IMG/VR virus record: IMGVR_UViG_3300021165_002265
Coordinates: 1-50,361 of that record
Strand: one strand, 5' to 3'
DNA from: a virus
Length of the DNA stretch: 50,361 bases
Shown here: positions 8,821 to 16,821 of the stretch, piece after piece
Layout of the letters: the number at the start of each line of letters is the position of its first letter
How positions within the stretch are numbered: position 1 is the stretch's first letter
Notes under the pieces: generated by a model
What the model saw: the letters and a program-made list of their open reading frames with translations, nothing else
What the model was told of the DNA's origin: nothing
Database searches by the model: none
Made by a program: the position numbers and the translations under genes

Positions 8821-8846
8821 GAAAAGGCCCGCTAAAAGCAGGCCTT
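8821..8846 (-). terminator. intrinsic terminator
   Basis: On the minus strand an AAGGCC-type stem (one bulge, loop TTTTA) is followed by TTTTC, directly after the gene ending at 8851. Confidence 0.7.
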
Positions 8847-8850
8847 AGTG

Positions 8851-9285
8851 TTATTTAAAAATATTGTTATTTGGGTCATTTATTCTTTCCGGGAAAAAAG
8901 AAAATCCACTCATATCAAAAGGAGCCGCTGTAATAAAGGCATCACAAAACCCTGCTTTTTTTAGTTTATCTAAATCGATAGCAGCTTTATTGTAAGAGTT
9001 GTACATACGAGCATAATAGTAGTAGTTCTGAATCCCTAACTTTATTTTAATTATTTCGGGACCTGATTTTACAGACCTATCGTATAATCCTACTCGAATC
9101 ATATAAATAGGGACTTCGTAAGTATCCATTTCTATACTACAAGGAGCGGGAGCTCTTTTTTTGTATTCGATGGTCACACATACAATACTGTCGATTGATT
9201 TTCTAACAGGATTATTAAAACTGAAATACTGAGAAAAACCTTTTACAGTAGAAAACAATAACATAATAACAAATAATCTCTTCAT
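8851..9285 (-). CDS. secreted hypothetical protein with signal peptide
   Basis: The N-terminus MKRLFVIMLLFSTVKGFSQ is a typical Bacteroidota signal peptide, predicted to be cut before or at Q. The mature part has two cysteines (VCVTIE and APCSIE) and no known motif. An in-frame ATG at 9294 adds three residues and overlaps the upstream gene; 9285 gives a cleaner signal peptide. A phage-encoded exported protein could act in the envelope, for example in lysis or superinfection control; that is inference. Confidence 0.6.
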   Translation of the reverse strand: MKRLFVIMLLFSTVKGFSQYFSFNNPVRKSIDSIVCVTIEYKKRAPAPCSIEMDTYEVPIYMIRVGLYDRSVKSGPEIIKIKLGIQNYYYYARMYNSYNKAAIDLDKLKKAGFCDAFITAAPFDMSGFSFFPERINDPNNNIFK

Positions 9286-9286
9286 T

Positions 9287-9580
9287 TTAATCATTTTTTA
9301 ACATATACAAATAAGCATTCTCAAAATATGGAACCTCCTTCTTTATACACACATAGGAACCGGAGGCATATAAATTGACTACATCTTCTTTTGATTCCCA
9401 ATTCTCATGCCCCCATCTTTTAGCCAAGCCTGATAGCTCTTCAATCCCTCCCCACTTTACTGTTTTAGGATTTCCGCAATTATCCTCCGCCTCAAATAAA
9501 AATGTCTCCTCCGCTAAATAGGATGTAGAAGCAATAATAAATTTAGGAAAATCCTTTTTTAAATCTTGTGATTGTAGCAT
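9287..9580 (-). CDS. hypothetical protein
   Basis: A 97-residue soluble protein with no recognised domain. Notable words are EDNCGNPKTVKWGG and KRWGHENWESKEDVV. It overlaps the upstream gene by 22 bases and ends two bases before the signal-peptide gene, so the three form one operon behind ThyX. Confidence 0.5.
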   Translation of the reverse strand: MLQSQDLKKDFPKFIIASTSYLAEETFLFEAEDNCGNPKTVKWGGIEELSGLAKRWGHENWESKEDVVNLYASGSYVCIKKEVPYFENAYLYMLKND

Positions 9581-10062
9581 AGTAAATTTAAGTTTGTAAA
9601 TTTATAACAGTCTTTTACTTTTAAAGAAGTATCCATAAATAGACGAAGGTACTTTGAATCAAAGAATAGCAAATCATCTATATCCTGTGGATCTTCTGAA
9701 TCTAAATACTTAAAATCAAAAATAACTTGTTCCATTTCTCCATTTTCATCCAAATGTACTTCGCTGTCATACCAACCCGTAGGAGGATATAAGAAATATA
9801 CATTTTCTATTTTATCTGAAACGAGTCCAATTTTTGAAATTCCTTTCTTGTCAAACTCATTTTGTTGAATTATCTTAGCATCTTTTCCTGGATAGACTAA
9901 AGATTCTATTCTTATCTCTCCATCTATTTTATGCATGATTTCATCAAAAATTATGGTTTTATCATAATTCTCTTTTCCGTACAAATTTTTTCTGAAAATA
10001 GAAGCATACTCTTCACTTCCAATAACTCCCTCAATATAAAAAACACCTTTAGATCTCTTCAT
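9559..10062 (-). CDS. hypothetical protein
   Basis: A 167-residue protein of mixed strand and helix content, acidic toward the C-terminus (DSEDPQDIDDLLFFD). No motif is recognised. The start overlaps the end of thyX by 14 bases and the end overlaps the next gene by 22, so it is translated in the same operon. Confidence 0.5.
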   Translation of the reverse strand: MKRSKGVFYIEGVIGSEEYASIFRKNLYGKENYDKTIIFDEIMHKIDGEIRIESLVYPGKDAKIIQQNEFDKKGISKIGLVSDKIENVYFLYPPTGWYDSEVHLDENGEMEQVIFDFKYLDSEDPQDIDDLLFFDSKYLRLFMDTSLKVKDCYKFTNLNLLCYNHKI

Positions 10063-10912
10063 AACTTTCGTCTAATTCCATTTTAGTAATAAATAATGTT
10101 TTCAAATTCTTCTGCAAAGATAAAGCATTTTTATCATAAATCCAACCTTTAGGAGAGAAATGTTTTTTTAATTTTCGTAAACTAGTGAATGAAGCTAAAA
10201 TATCTCCTTTAATATCTGTTACGATAAACACTTGTTCTTTTCTTTCTAGTAGCTCTAAAGATTTTTTAAAAGGATTACCTGGCATGTTTTTTACTTGCTC
10301 TAACATATCTGCAACTAAGTCTCTAGTTTCTTTCTGTACATCGTTCTTGATTCTTAATTTAACTAAATGCATAAAAGCTAAAAAACTCATAGTCCAAATA
10401 AATGTTGTCTCCAAAGACAATGGAAGTACAGATCTGGCTTGTTCTTTACTTGTCCCTAATTCAAGTAACTTTTGATAAGCTGTTTTAGCATTCTCTATTA
10501 TTTCATCTTGAGTAATATTCGCTATTACATTATTTAGTTTACTTAAATCCTCACCGCTACCTTGTTTTGAATCTTTTGACTGACTTCTAAATGTTTCAAT
10601 AGCGTAATAAGAATCTGAGAAATCCACATATCTTCCGGATATTGAATTTACAGACATATTCTCCATTGGTAAATTAACTTCAACGCCAATTTCGTGCTTT
10701 CTAAGCTGTCTTTCCACATAAATAGGACACGACAATCTAAATTGTAATTGCGCATGCCTGAATGGAGATACGTGCCCTTCTTCCCATAAAAATTCTAATA
10801 GATTTTCATTTTGGCTAGCCGGATAATTTGATGCTTCTTTATCGTAAGAAACTCTAGCGACATTTGCAATTTTAATATCGCTTCCCATAAAATCAATTAA
10901 CTCTGCTTTCAT
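10049..10912 (-). CDS. thyX: flavin-dependent thymidylate synthase ThyX
   Basis: ThyX makes dTMP from dUMP with FAD, NADPH and methylene-tetrahydrofolate, supporting phage DNA synthesis. Hallmarks are HVSPFRHAQLQFRL, VERQLRKHEIG and SGRYVDF, which correspond to the flavin- and dUMP-binding segments. The usual RHRxxS-type signature reads RKHEIG here and about nine residues (VEVNLPMEN) seem inserted before the MSVNSISGRY part. The C-terminal 60 residues (from about 228) extend past the usual core. A host-type -7 box and an inverted repeat lie just upstream. It is the first gene of an operon with three hypothetical genes. Confidence 0.85.
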   Translation of the reverse strand: MKAELIDFMGSDIKIANVARVSYDKEASNYPASQNENLLEFLWEEGHVSPFRHAQLQFRLSCPIYVERQLRKHEIGVEVNLPMENMSVNSISGRYVDFSDSYYAIETFRSQSKDSKQGSGEDLSKLNNVIANITQDEIIENAKTAYQKLLELGTSKEQARSVLPLSLETTFIWTMSFLAFMHLVKLRIKNDVQKETRDLVADMLEQVKNMPGNPFKKSLELLERKEQVFIVTDIKGDILASFTSLRKLKKHFSPKGWIYDKNALSLQKNLKTLFITKMELDESYEEI

Positions 10913-10939
10913 TGTTTAAAACTTTTTAGTAAACTTAAT

Positions 10940-10974
10940 TTTGCACACTAAACTTAATCGGTTTATTGTGCAAA
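10940..10974 (-). promoter_or_regulatory. inverted repeat in the thyX leader
   Basis: TTTGCACA and TGTGCAAA flank an inner TAAAC/GTTTA pair, giving a 13-pair interrupted palindrome. It overlaps the end of a TATATTTGC -7 box at 10970-10978 and lies 28 bases before the thyX start. It could be an operator or a 5'-leader hairpin. Confidence 0.5.
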
Positions 10975-10979
10975 TATAA

Positions 10980-11633
10980 CTATATTATTTTATATTTTAA
11001 CATTAATTTAAATAATTCTTCACTTCCATCTCCATCTGAAGGATAATGAACTCCGGACAATTCTCTGACATCTTTTATCTTCTTGTACAAATCTAAAAAA
11101 TAATCTTTTGAAGATGGTTTTAGTTTCATTAATTGGTAAATCATCATTAGGAAATCCATAGTGTGTCCCGAAGGATAGGCAGCTGAATTTGCATCCGTTC
11201 TAGTTACAGGATGTAATTTTATTTCATACTCCCCAGCTAATTCATTAGGTCTTGGTCTATTAAAGTAATCTTTAAGGTAATATACTACAGGGAAAACTTC
11301 ATCAGCCCAGGAGTTAACTTTTTTTCTATCCACACCTTTAATCCCTAATTTTTCCGCTGTTTTAACAAAGAAATCTAAATGATGATGTTCCATATAAAAG
11401 CACATGCTTTTTTCTTTATCCGTAATATTATCAGAAATTTTTTTAAGATGCTCAAGTTCTTTTTTTGCAAGATCTGAAGAGTTCTTCGGAGGAGGAAATT
11501 TTTTTATAAATTCATTTATCATACCGGAATCTTTAGCTTTTTTAAGAGTTCCGTATTTATCTTTTTTAATCTTTGTTACATATTCCTCTGGCTGATTTCC
11601 AAATTTAACCGAGTCTATTTTTTTAAAATCCAT
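10980..11633 (-). CDS. PAP2-family acid phosphatase
   Basis: The three conserved PAP2 motifs are present in order: KDYFNRPRP near residue 114, AYPSGHT near residue 143, and RELSGVHYPSD near residue 197, which carry the catalytic histidines. No membrane helices are predicted, so it resembles the soluble, non-specific acid phosphatase or haloperoxidase-like branch. It might dephosphorylate nucleotides or lipids; the substrate is unknown. It lies immediately upstream of the thyX promoter region, which overlaps its 3' end. Confidence 0.8.
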   Translation of the reverse strand: MDFKKIDSVKFGNQPEEYVTKIKKDKYGTLKKAKDSGMINEFIKKFPPPKNSSDLAKKELEHLKKISDNITDKEKSMCFYMEHHHLDFFVKTAEKLGIKGVDRKKVNSWADEVFPVVYYLKDYFNRPRPNELAGEYEIKLHPVTRTDANSAAYPSGHTMDFLMMIYQLMKLKPSSKDYFLDLYKKIKDVRELSGVHYPSDGDGSEELFKLMLKYKII

Positions 11634-11653
11634 AATGTCTTTTAAATAAATAT

Positions 11654-11675
11654 GAAGCCTTGGTAAAAAGGCTTC
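11654..11675 (-). terminator. probable terminator
   Basis: GAAGCCTT/AAGGCTTC hairpin following the gene ending at 11689. The trailing T run is weak (ATATTTATTT). Confidence 0.45.
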
Positions 11676-11688
11676 ATACTCGTTTGTT

Positions 11689-11925
11689 TTATTCTTCTTT
11701 ATCAGATTGCTCCGAGCTCTCTATTCTTATAGGATTATCTAAGATAATTCTTAACATGACATAGAATCCAAAAGATTGAAGGAAAGATATATCTTTCAAT
11801 TCAAAGTAATCGGCAATTGAAAAATTCCAACATACCATAACCATAAAAGATCCAATAGAAGTTGTTAATAAGAAAAAAAACAAAACCAATAAATTTACAA
11901 AAACTTTTCTGATACTTTGTGACAT
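11689..11925 (-). CDS. small membrane protein
   Basis: The 78-residue product has one strong N-terminal membrane segment (LLVLFFFLLTTSIGSFMVMV) and a second hydrophobic stretch (FLQSFGFYVMLRIIL), with an acidic C-terminus (ESSEQSDKEE). No family is recognised. It ends the RNA ligase operon, starting 13 bases after the ligase stop codon. Envelope location is likely. Confidence 0.55.
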   Translation of the reverse strand: MSQSIRKVFVNLLVLFFFLLTTSIGSFMVMVCWNFSIADYFELKDISFLQSFGFYVMLRIILDNPIRIESSEQSDKEE

Positions 11926-11937
11926 AATTGTGATTGA

Positions 11938-13077
11938 TTAATGTGAATCCCCAACATTATTTTTTTCGCTATATATTAAGTAATCTGGGTTTATTACTTT
12001 AGCTACTTTTGCTCTGTTTCCATCGACAGCTTTTATAACAACACCTTCATGAGGAACTTTGGTGTTGTTTATAAAATTATTAAATACAAATTTATTTTTC
12101 ACCTCCTCTGAATAAAGCCCTTTATACAAGACTTCAACGTATGGCAATTTTAAATAATCGTTAACCACAAATTCAGCTGAGGTTAGATTAAAATACTTTT
12201 TGTTTAATTCAACATCAAAAATACAAAGCTGTATATCATCTAATCCGTACTCATAATTTTTTTGAATACCTTTACCGTAGATTTCTCCATAGATTATTAA
12301 TCCACTACCTATAGAAGTATCGTTACCTTTAATACTTATATTCTTTTTAACAAGATTCCAAAGCTTGTTTTTGATATCGTATTTTTTTTCAATATCATAC
12401 CAAACGTTAGTATCATAGAAACCCTGAGTGTCGGATCCTTTTTCTACGTTATGAGAACCTACTACAAATTCATACTCGCCCCAACCTAAATTAAAACCAA
12501 AGAACTTTTTAATTTTATCCCATAGAGATAATTTACTTTTCTTGACAATTCCATACCTTGCATTTGTTCCGTGTATTTTCCTTGTTATTTCTACATAATC
12601 ATATTCATCAAAAATATTAGGAACATTTTTAAAATTAGGAAATTTGTAATAAATATAAAAATTTGGATTTTCATAGTACTTCCTTTTTTTTCCACTAGAT
12701 AAAGTAATAAGTCTAGCTGGAGGTTCATACTTATATATTTTAAGTATGTCCATTAAATCCTCACCATATTTCCTTCTATTCTCAGGAATTAAATCAATTG
12801 GCATTAATAGGCATTCGCTATAAACGCCTCTTAATTTAATTGTTCTAACCCTTTCTTTACTCCGAAGATAATTAGTTACGCCTAATTTCTCTGAAATTTC
12901 TAAAGGTATTACAGCATCTGTTGTAGCACAGACAACTAAATCCCCAATTGAGTGAGAACCTTTTTTAACAATACAAAACCATCCATTTACAACAGCTAGT
13001 TCTATATTATCAGCATCCGGAATATCTTGAATACTATTTATTGCGGACACAAAACAAACACTATTTTCATTTTTCAT
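11938..13077 (-). CDS. Rnl5-type RNA ligase with N-terminal OB fold
   Basis: This enzyme should seal RNA ends with ATP through a covalent lysyl-AMP. The N-terminal 110 residues resemble the OB-fold of Deinococcus-type Rnl5 ligases (INSIQDIPDADNIELAVVNG, then SKERVRTIKLRGVYSECLL). The nucleotidyltransferase core follows with motif I RKIHGTNARYG near residue 167, motif IV IYGEIYGKG near residue 270 and motif V HEGVVIKA near residue 345. The 379-residue length suits Rnl5. It has a perfect host-type promoter. A polynucleotide kinase-like gene at 16822 and an HD phosphohydrolase at 20327 could supply end healing, so tRNA or RNA repair is the likely role. Confidence 0.85.
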   Translation of the reverse strand: MKNENSVCFVSAINSIQDIPDADNIELAVVNGWFCIVKKGSHSIGDLVVCATTDAVIPLEISEKLGVTNYLRSKERVRTIKLRGVYSECLLMPIDLIPENRRKYGEDLMDILKIYKYEPPARLITLSSGKKRKYYENPNFYIYYKFPNFKNVPNIFDEYDYVEITRKIHGTNARYGIVKKSKLSLWDKIKKFFGFNLGWGEYEFVVGSHNVEKGSDTQGFYDTNVWYDIEKKYDIKNKLWNLVKKNISIKGNDTSIGSGLIIYGEIYGKGIQKNYEYGLDDIQLCIFDVELNKKYFNLTSAEFVVNDYLKLPYVEVLYKGLYSEEVKNKFVFNNFINNTKVPHEGVVIKAVDGNRAKVAKVINPDYLIYSEKNNVGDSH

Positions 13078-13096
13078 AAACTATTATTTAATGACA

Positions 13097-13128
13097 CAAA
13101 GATAACTTAATTTTTTGTAATTTCCAAA
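13097..13128 (-). promoter_or_regulatory. host-type promoter of the RNA ligase
   Basis: On the minus strand TTTG, exactly 20 bases, then TATCTTTG. It overlaps the end of the upstream gene and its start point would be about 10-15 bases before the ligase start codon. Confidence 0.7.
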
Positions 13129-13409
13129 TTAATTAGAGATTTTTTTAATTCTCTTTCTTTTTTTCTCTTGTTTCTAGCGTACTCCACATATATTTCTCTT
13201 TTTTCCGCGTAGTATTCTTTTTGCCTATCAATTAATTTTTCTTTATTTTCTATATAATACAACTGTCTTCTTTTTTTCTCCTTTTGTCTAGCGTATTCAG
13301 ACATCGAATGGTAATTGGCTAACCTTTTTTTTCTATGCTCTTCTTTCTTTTCTTCAGATAAGTTAGCAAATCTATTTTTAAGATATTCTTTTTTGTCTTT
13401 TGTAACCAT
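13107..13409 (-). CDS. highly basic repeat protein
   Basis: This 100-residue protein is dominated by lysine, arginine, glutamate and tyrosine in a loosely repeated pattern (YYIENKEKLIDRQKEYYAEK), which suggests a long helix or coiled coil. Similar Y-x-E-N-K-E-K proteins occur in phages and near HNH endonucleases and probably bind nucleic acid. It ends inside the promoter region of the ligase and begins one base after the stop codon of the preceding gene. Confidence 0.55.
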   Translation of the reverse strand: MVTKDKKEYLKNRFANLSEEKKEEHRKKRLANYHSMSEYARQKEKKRRQLYYIENKEKLIDRQKEYYAEKREIYVEYARNKRKKERELKKSLINLEITKN

Positions 13410-13410
13410 A

Positions 13411-13968
13411 TTAATAAGCCTCTAAGTGAGGATCAATTAAGTTTTCTAATTTTGTTAATTCGTCAGCAACTTCTTTAGTAAAGGAGCCATAAACTCTTAT
13501 TGTACCGTATTTTACTTTTATGTCTCTTATAAACAATCCACCTGTGATATGCGTAAAAGCAGATGCTAAGTGTAAATCTCTACATCTAACTATTGAGTTA
13601 TCGTTAGCAAATAAATGTAGAAGATTCAGTACAAATGTAGGGCACCACCAAGGTTTAGCTTTCTTCGCAACAAATACAATAAAATCTTCTAGGTAATCAT
13701 ATAAATCAGTATCCTCATTAAAGATATTCCAGGAAATACCGAGGTAGTGATATTTATCTTCTCGCTTATTTGAAAAACATCTTAGAACATCTTCGAAAGA
13801 TACGGGAGGAAATTTATACCGTTGGCTCTTGCTTGACATTGGACCATACTTCTTTTCTAAACTGTATAATCCTATTCTATAAGATATGTATGATTTGATA
13901 TAGTAATACAGTATTATTGCGGGGATATAACCAATTACAACAATGAATAAAATAATTAAAATGTACAT
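13411..13968 (-). CDS. membrane-anchored hypothetical protein
   Basis: The N-terminus is a strong membrane anchor (MYILIILFIVVIGYIPAII) followed by a soluble domain of about 150 residues. There are four scattered cysteines (LRCF, WWCP, VRCRD) and a distinctive KAKPWWCPTFVLNLLHLF. No family is recognised. It is upstream of the basic repeat protein with a one-base gap, so they are likely co-expressed. Confidence 0.5.
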   Translation of the reverse strand: MYILIILFIVVIGYIPAIILYYYIKSYISYRIGLYSLEKKYGPMSSKSQRYKFPPVSFEDVLRCFSNKREDKYHYLGISWNIFNEDTDLYDYLEDFIVFVAKKAKPWWCPTFVLNLLHLFANDNSIVRCRDLHLASAFTHITGGLFIRDIKVKYGTIRVYGSFTKEVADELTKLENLIDPHLEAY

Positions 13969-13983
13969 AATAATAAATTTAAG

Positions 13984-14228
13984 TTAATCAAGATCATTGC
14001 ACCAGATAGGAGTCTGTTCTCCTACATAAGCACCACTAACATTATAATAAAAATGTTCTAAAGCATCTTCATCTGACATGTCTTCCATGAGAATATCAAG
14101 ACACTTAGACATAGAGAATATATAAGTCTCAAAGAATGTTCATCAAATCCAATTATAGCATCATCAAATCCATCAGCTTTCAAAAATGTCTCATCCGGGT
14201 AATTTTCTAGTATAGATTCTAATTTCAT
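13984..14228 (-). pseudogene. frameshifted gene of a common small phage protein family
   Basis: From the ATG at 14228 the frame reads MKLESILENYPDETF and later AIIGFDEHSLRLIYS, then shifts. In another frame the continuation KCLDILMEDMSDEDALEHF and GAYVGEQTPIWCNDLD runs to a stop at 13984. From memory the two halves belong to one familiar family of about 80 residues. The break lies near 14119-14125 (TATTCTCTATG), and one missing base would repair it. It may be a real pseudogene, a sequencing error, or a frameshift signal. Confidence 0.7.
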
Positions 14229-14229
14229 G

Positions 14230-14544
14230 TTATTTATTTTGCGGGGTTAATTTATCTAATAATTCTAATAAAACATCTCCATGACATGCCTGTGGCTTAC
14301 ACCAACATCCTAAAATCTTACCACCTTTTAATTCATGTAAATCATTCAGTAAATGTTTTCCATCTCCATTTGTAATCCATTCTCTATAAGCATTAACAGC
14401 AGCTTCTCTATCTTCCACTACGTGTTTAGCAAGTGTTGTACCATCCGGCCAATGAGTAAAAGGATTCCCCCATTTACTAGGCCTTCCAATATATACATTA
14501 TACTTCTCCTTCTTACAATGGACTACTCTTGATTTCACTATCAT
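14230..14544 (-). CDS. DUF4326 domain protein
   Basis: The core YIGRPSKWGNPF near residue 16 and the C-terminal CWCKPQACHGDVLLELLD are the signature of DUF4326, a small domain found in phages and bacteria with probable metal-binding Cys/His residues and unknown activity. The frame is open further upstream, but a start at 14544 (or 14547) fits the family best. It overlaps the upstream gene by 32 bases, pointing to coupled translation. Confidence 0.75.
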   Translation of the reverse strand: MIVKSRVVHCKKEKYNVYIGRPSKWGNPFTHWPDGTTLAKHVVEDREAAVNAYREWITNGDGKHLLNDLHELKGGKILGCWCKPQACHGDVLLELLDKLTPQNK

Positions 14545-14902
14545 CATTATTATTTTCAAGTCTACAATGCTCATTTACATAATCGTACAATGTATCAATA
14601 TTAAAACATATAGGAGTCTTATCAGAATCCCATGCAGCAGGTTCTCTGTCCGGATACATAATATCTTCATCTGCCTTAGCATCATAGGTTCTAACAAATT
14701 CAAAAAGATACCATGTTATCCAATCTAATCCTTCATCTTTATAATGAGATAGTATGCTTTGACTGAATATTGAATTAATCAAATCATCTATAGGAAAACG
14801 CTTATTCTCCAAAAAATTAAATCCGATATCATGTAAATTTGACATGTGCATACAAACATCATAATAGGACTTCAAGAGCATTTTAAAACTTTCTTTTTTC
14901 AT
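14513..14902 (-). CDS. hypothetical protein
   Basis: A 129-residue acidic, helical protein with aromatic clusters (DWITWYLFEFVRTYD). I do not recognise a family. It overlaps the upstream metallophosphatase by four bases (ATGA) and the downstream DUF4326 gene by 32, so all three sit on one transcript. Confidence 0.55.
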   Translation of the reverse strand: MKKESFKMLLKSYYDVCMHMSNLHDIGFNFLENKRFPIDDLINSIFSQSILSHYKDEGLDWITWYLFEFVRTYDAKADEDIMYPDREPAAWDSDKTPICFNIDTLYDYVNEHCRLENNNDDSEIKSSPL

Positions 14903-15636
14903 ATTTCATTTGTTAATTGTCCTACACTGACTTCATCATTTTCTATAATTAGATATTCCCGGCTCATTCCTAGGGTATCAATATAGTAGTACCGGCCTCC
15001 TGTAGTTTGTCCCTTAATATCAATTTTCTTTTGCTGAGTATGACCTACAACCTGGATAAATTCTTTTCTTAATGTATCGTAGTTGGATTCCTGCAAGGAC
15101 TTAGGCCGGATCCATATAGGAGAGGATTCAACACTATCTCCATAAGGATCCCACCCGGAGAATTTAAAAGCGCGGGGAGAAGCAATAAACAAATCATTAA
15201 CAAGAACATCAATATCTTCAAATCTAATTTTAGTCTTATTTTTACCCAGCCAATATTCTAACCATTTATAACTAACTCCCGCATGACTAAATAAATACTT
15301 ATCCATCTTATAACACATGGATAACTCATTTATATGTTCCATCAATAACGACTGAATAGTATGATGATGCCCTCTCTGATGCCCTGAATATGTTTCATTA
15401 GCAAAAGGCATGTAATGAAAGTCATGATTACCAATTAACATAATAACATCTGCTTTTGAATTACTCTTAAATTCAATCAAACGTTTAAAATTATGTAATT
15501 GAACTATAATTCTTATATCTTCATGTGTATCAAAGTAATCTCCTACAAATATAAATCTATCTGCATCATTTTCCTTTTCAACAATTTGTTCCCATGATAT
15601 TCTACCATGAATGTCTCCAATAATTACACTTTTCAT
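14899..15636 (-). CDS. calcineurin-like metallophosphatase
   Basis: Motifs of the two-metal phosphoesterase fold appear in order: GDIHGR at residues 8-13, FVGDYFD near residue 30, LIGNHDFHY near residue 65, FSHAG near residue 113 and VVGHTQ near residue 194. This is the pattern of serine/threonine protein phosphatase-like phage enzymes such as that of lambda. The 245-residue length is normal. It could act on proteins or on phosphate ends of nucleic acids. It starts one base before the stop codon of the 57-residue gene upstream and overlaps the next gene by four. Confidence 0.85.
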   Translation of the reverse strand: MKSVIIGDIHGRISWEQIVEKENDADRFIFVGDYFDTHEDIRIIVQLHNFKRLIEFKSNSKADVIMLIGNHDFHYMPFANETYSGHQRGHHHTIQSLLMEHINELSMCYKMDKYLFSHAGVSYKWLEYWLGKNKTKIRFEDIDVLVNDLFIASPRAFKFSGWDPYGDSVESSPIWIRPKSLQESNYDTLRKEFIQVVGHTQQKKIDIKGQTTGGRYYYIDTLGMSREYLIIENDEVSVGQLTNEI

Positions 15637-15637
15637 A

Positions 15638-15811
15638 TTATCTTTTTAAAACAAACCAATCATCGGTAAAAAATTTAACGATAGGCTTTGCTAGGTTACT
15701 AAAACATTTTTCATACATTTCATATCTGGATCTCCTAATATCCATTTTAATCTCATACAATCTACTAGGATCATCCACATCTTTAAAACTTTCATACATC
15801 TTCTCAAACAT
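15638..15811 (-). CDS. 57-residue hypothetical protein
   Basis: A short helical, charged protein (MFEKMYESFKDVDDPSRLYE at the start, ending DDWFVLKR). It is supported by its position: the stop codon lies one base before the start codon of the metallophosphatase. No function is apparent. The 158 bases upstream may be a structured leader. Confidence 0.55.
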   Translation of the reverse strand: MFEKMYESFKDVDDPSRLYEIKMDIRRSRYEMYEKCFSNLAKPIVKFFTDDWFVLKR

Positions 15812-15969
15812 CTTTTTTCATTTATAAGTTAAAATTTGCTCTTTATTCTACTACCCCTTTATATCAGAGCATGCCTGCTTATCTTACCTGCCGTTATATT
15901 CACAGCTTGGCTAATACGAGTTTCTCAAGGGTACAGGCTATCGAAAATATATATCCTCTTTTTATTTTA
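15812..15969 (-). other. non-coding leader with candidate RNA structure
   Basis: No convincing gene lies here. On the minus strand GCCTG and TACCCTT could pair with downstream CAGGC and AAGGGGTA in a crossed (pseudoknot-like) order, and further local stems are possible. It directly precedes the gene starting at 15811, so a cis-regulatory RNA is possible. It matches no riboswitch I know. Confidence 0.3.
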
Positions 15970-16185
15970 TTAGTATATTTTTTCTCCACATACTAAAGGA
16001 GTACCATCTGAGTTTAGAATCGGGATTGTACCATGTCTCATTTGCTTATAGATAAAACCATTTTCGCAAATTATACTATAGTCCCAACGCATGCCAACAT
16101 CATAAGGTTCTTTCTTAGATTCACAATACAATCCTAAAAAGGTAAGCCCACACGCTAATAAAATAAGAAGTAACATGCTTTTCAT
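15970..16185 (-). CDS. small membrane or exported protein
   Basis: The N-terminus MKSMLLLILLACGLTFLGLYC could be a signal peptide, a lipoprotein signal (a cysteine follows LGLY) or a membrane anchor. The remaining 45 residues contain IICENGFIYKQ and LVCGEKIY, a pattern seen in small phage proteins with two conserved cysteines. It overlaps the upstream gene by four bases (ATGA). Confidence 0.5.
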   Translation of the reverse strand: MKSMLLLILLACGLTFLGLYCESKKEPYDVGMRWDYSIICENGFIYKQMRHGTIPILNSDGTPLVCGEKIY

Positions 16186-16526
16186 TTCAAATATACTTTT
16201 AAGGTTAAATCTTTCTTTAGTCTTTCCATAAATGATTCCTCACCATCATCACCTGATACTAACCAATCAACTCTTTGAGCATATACATAAGCAATACTTA
16301 AGTACTTTACTGCTTCTTTAAACTCTTCTATAACTTCATCCGAATACTTATACCAAAACTTATCTTCCGGATACTTGATAAAATAATCATCATCAAGAGT
16401 CTCCCAAGCACCCTCCCTAATTTCTTCTTCTGTTTTAGCCCTCCCATTTTTTTCAATTAACTCTTCGATAGAATCAATTATGCCTTTAATTCGAGCTTGG
16501 TCATAATTAAAAAACCCTTCACTCAT
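16182..16526 (-). CDS. hypothetical acidic protein
   Basis: A 114-residue acidic, helical protein (RIKGIIDSIEELIEKNGRAK near the start; WLVSGDDGEESFMERLKKDL near the end). No family is recognised. It precedes the small exported protein with a four-base overlap. Confidence 0.5.
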   Translation of the reverse strand: MSEGFFNYDQARIKGIIDSIEELIEKNGRAKTEEEIREGAWETLDDDYFIKYPEDKFWYKYSDEVIEEFKEAVKYLSIAYVYAQRVDWLVSGDDGEESFMERLKKDLTLKVYLK

Positions 16527-16563
16527 GGTTATTGTTTTTAAAGTTTTACATTAAATCTTTCTC

Positions 16564-16764
16564 TCATCTTTTCCAAGTCATTAGGTCGCAATACTGTAAA
16601 GCTAATTCTAGTGCAATATTAGCGTTTTCTCTTGACCAATCATAGAAATCACCATAATTAAATTCTTCATTTGGGAATACCTTTGACCAAATGTATTCAT
16701 AAACATTTTGTCTAACTGGTACTTTCATAATCTTTATTAGTTCTTTTTCTAAATCATCTGTCAT
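16564..16764 (-). CDS. hypothetical protein
   Basis: A 66-residue soluble protein with many aromatic residues (NVYEYIWSKVFPNEEFNY). Nothing in it points to a function. It lies between the kinase-like gene and an acidic hypothetical gene in the same direction. Confidence 0.45.
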   Translation of the reverse strand: MTDDLEKELIKIMKVPVRQNVYEYIWSKVFPNEEFNYGDFYDWSRENANIALELALQYCDLMTWKR

Positions 16765-16821
16765 AAGGGATATAATTTAAAGAGTTTTAAAATTATTTTT
16801 AATACTATGTCTCATATTTTT

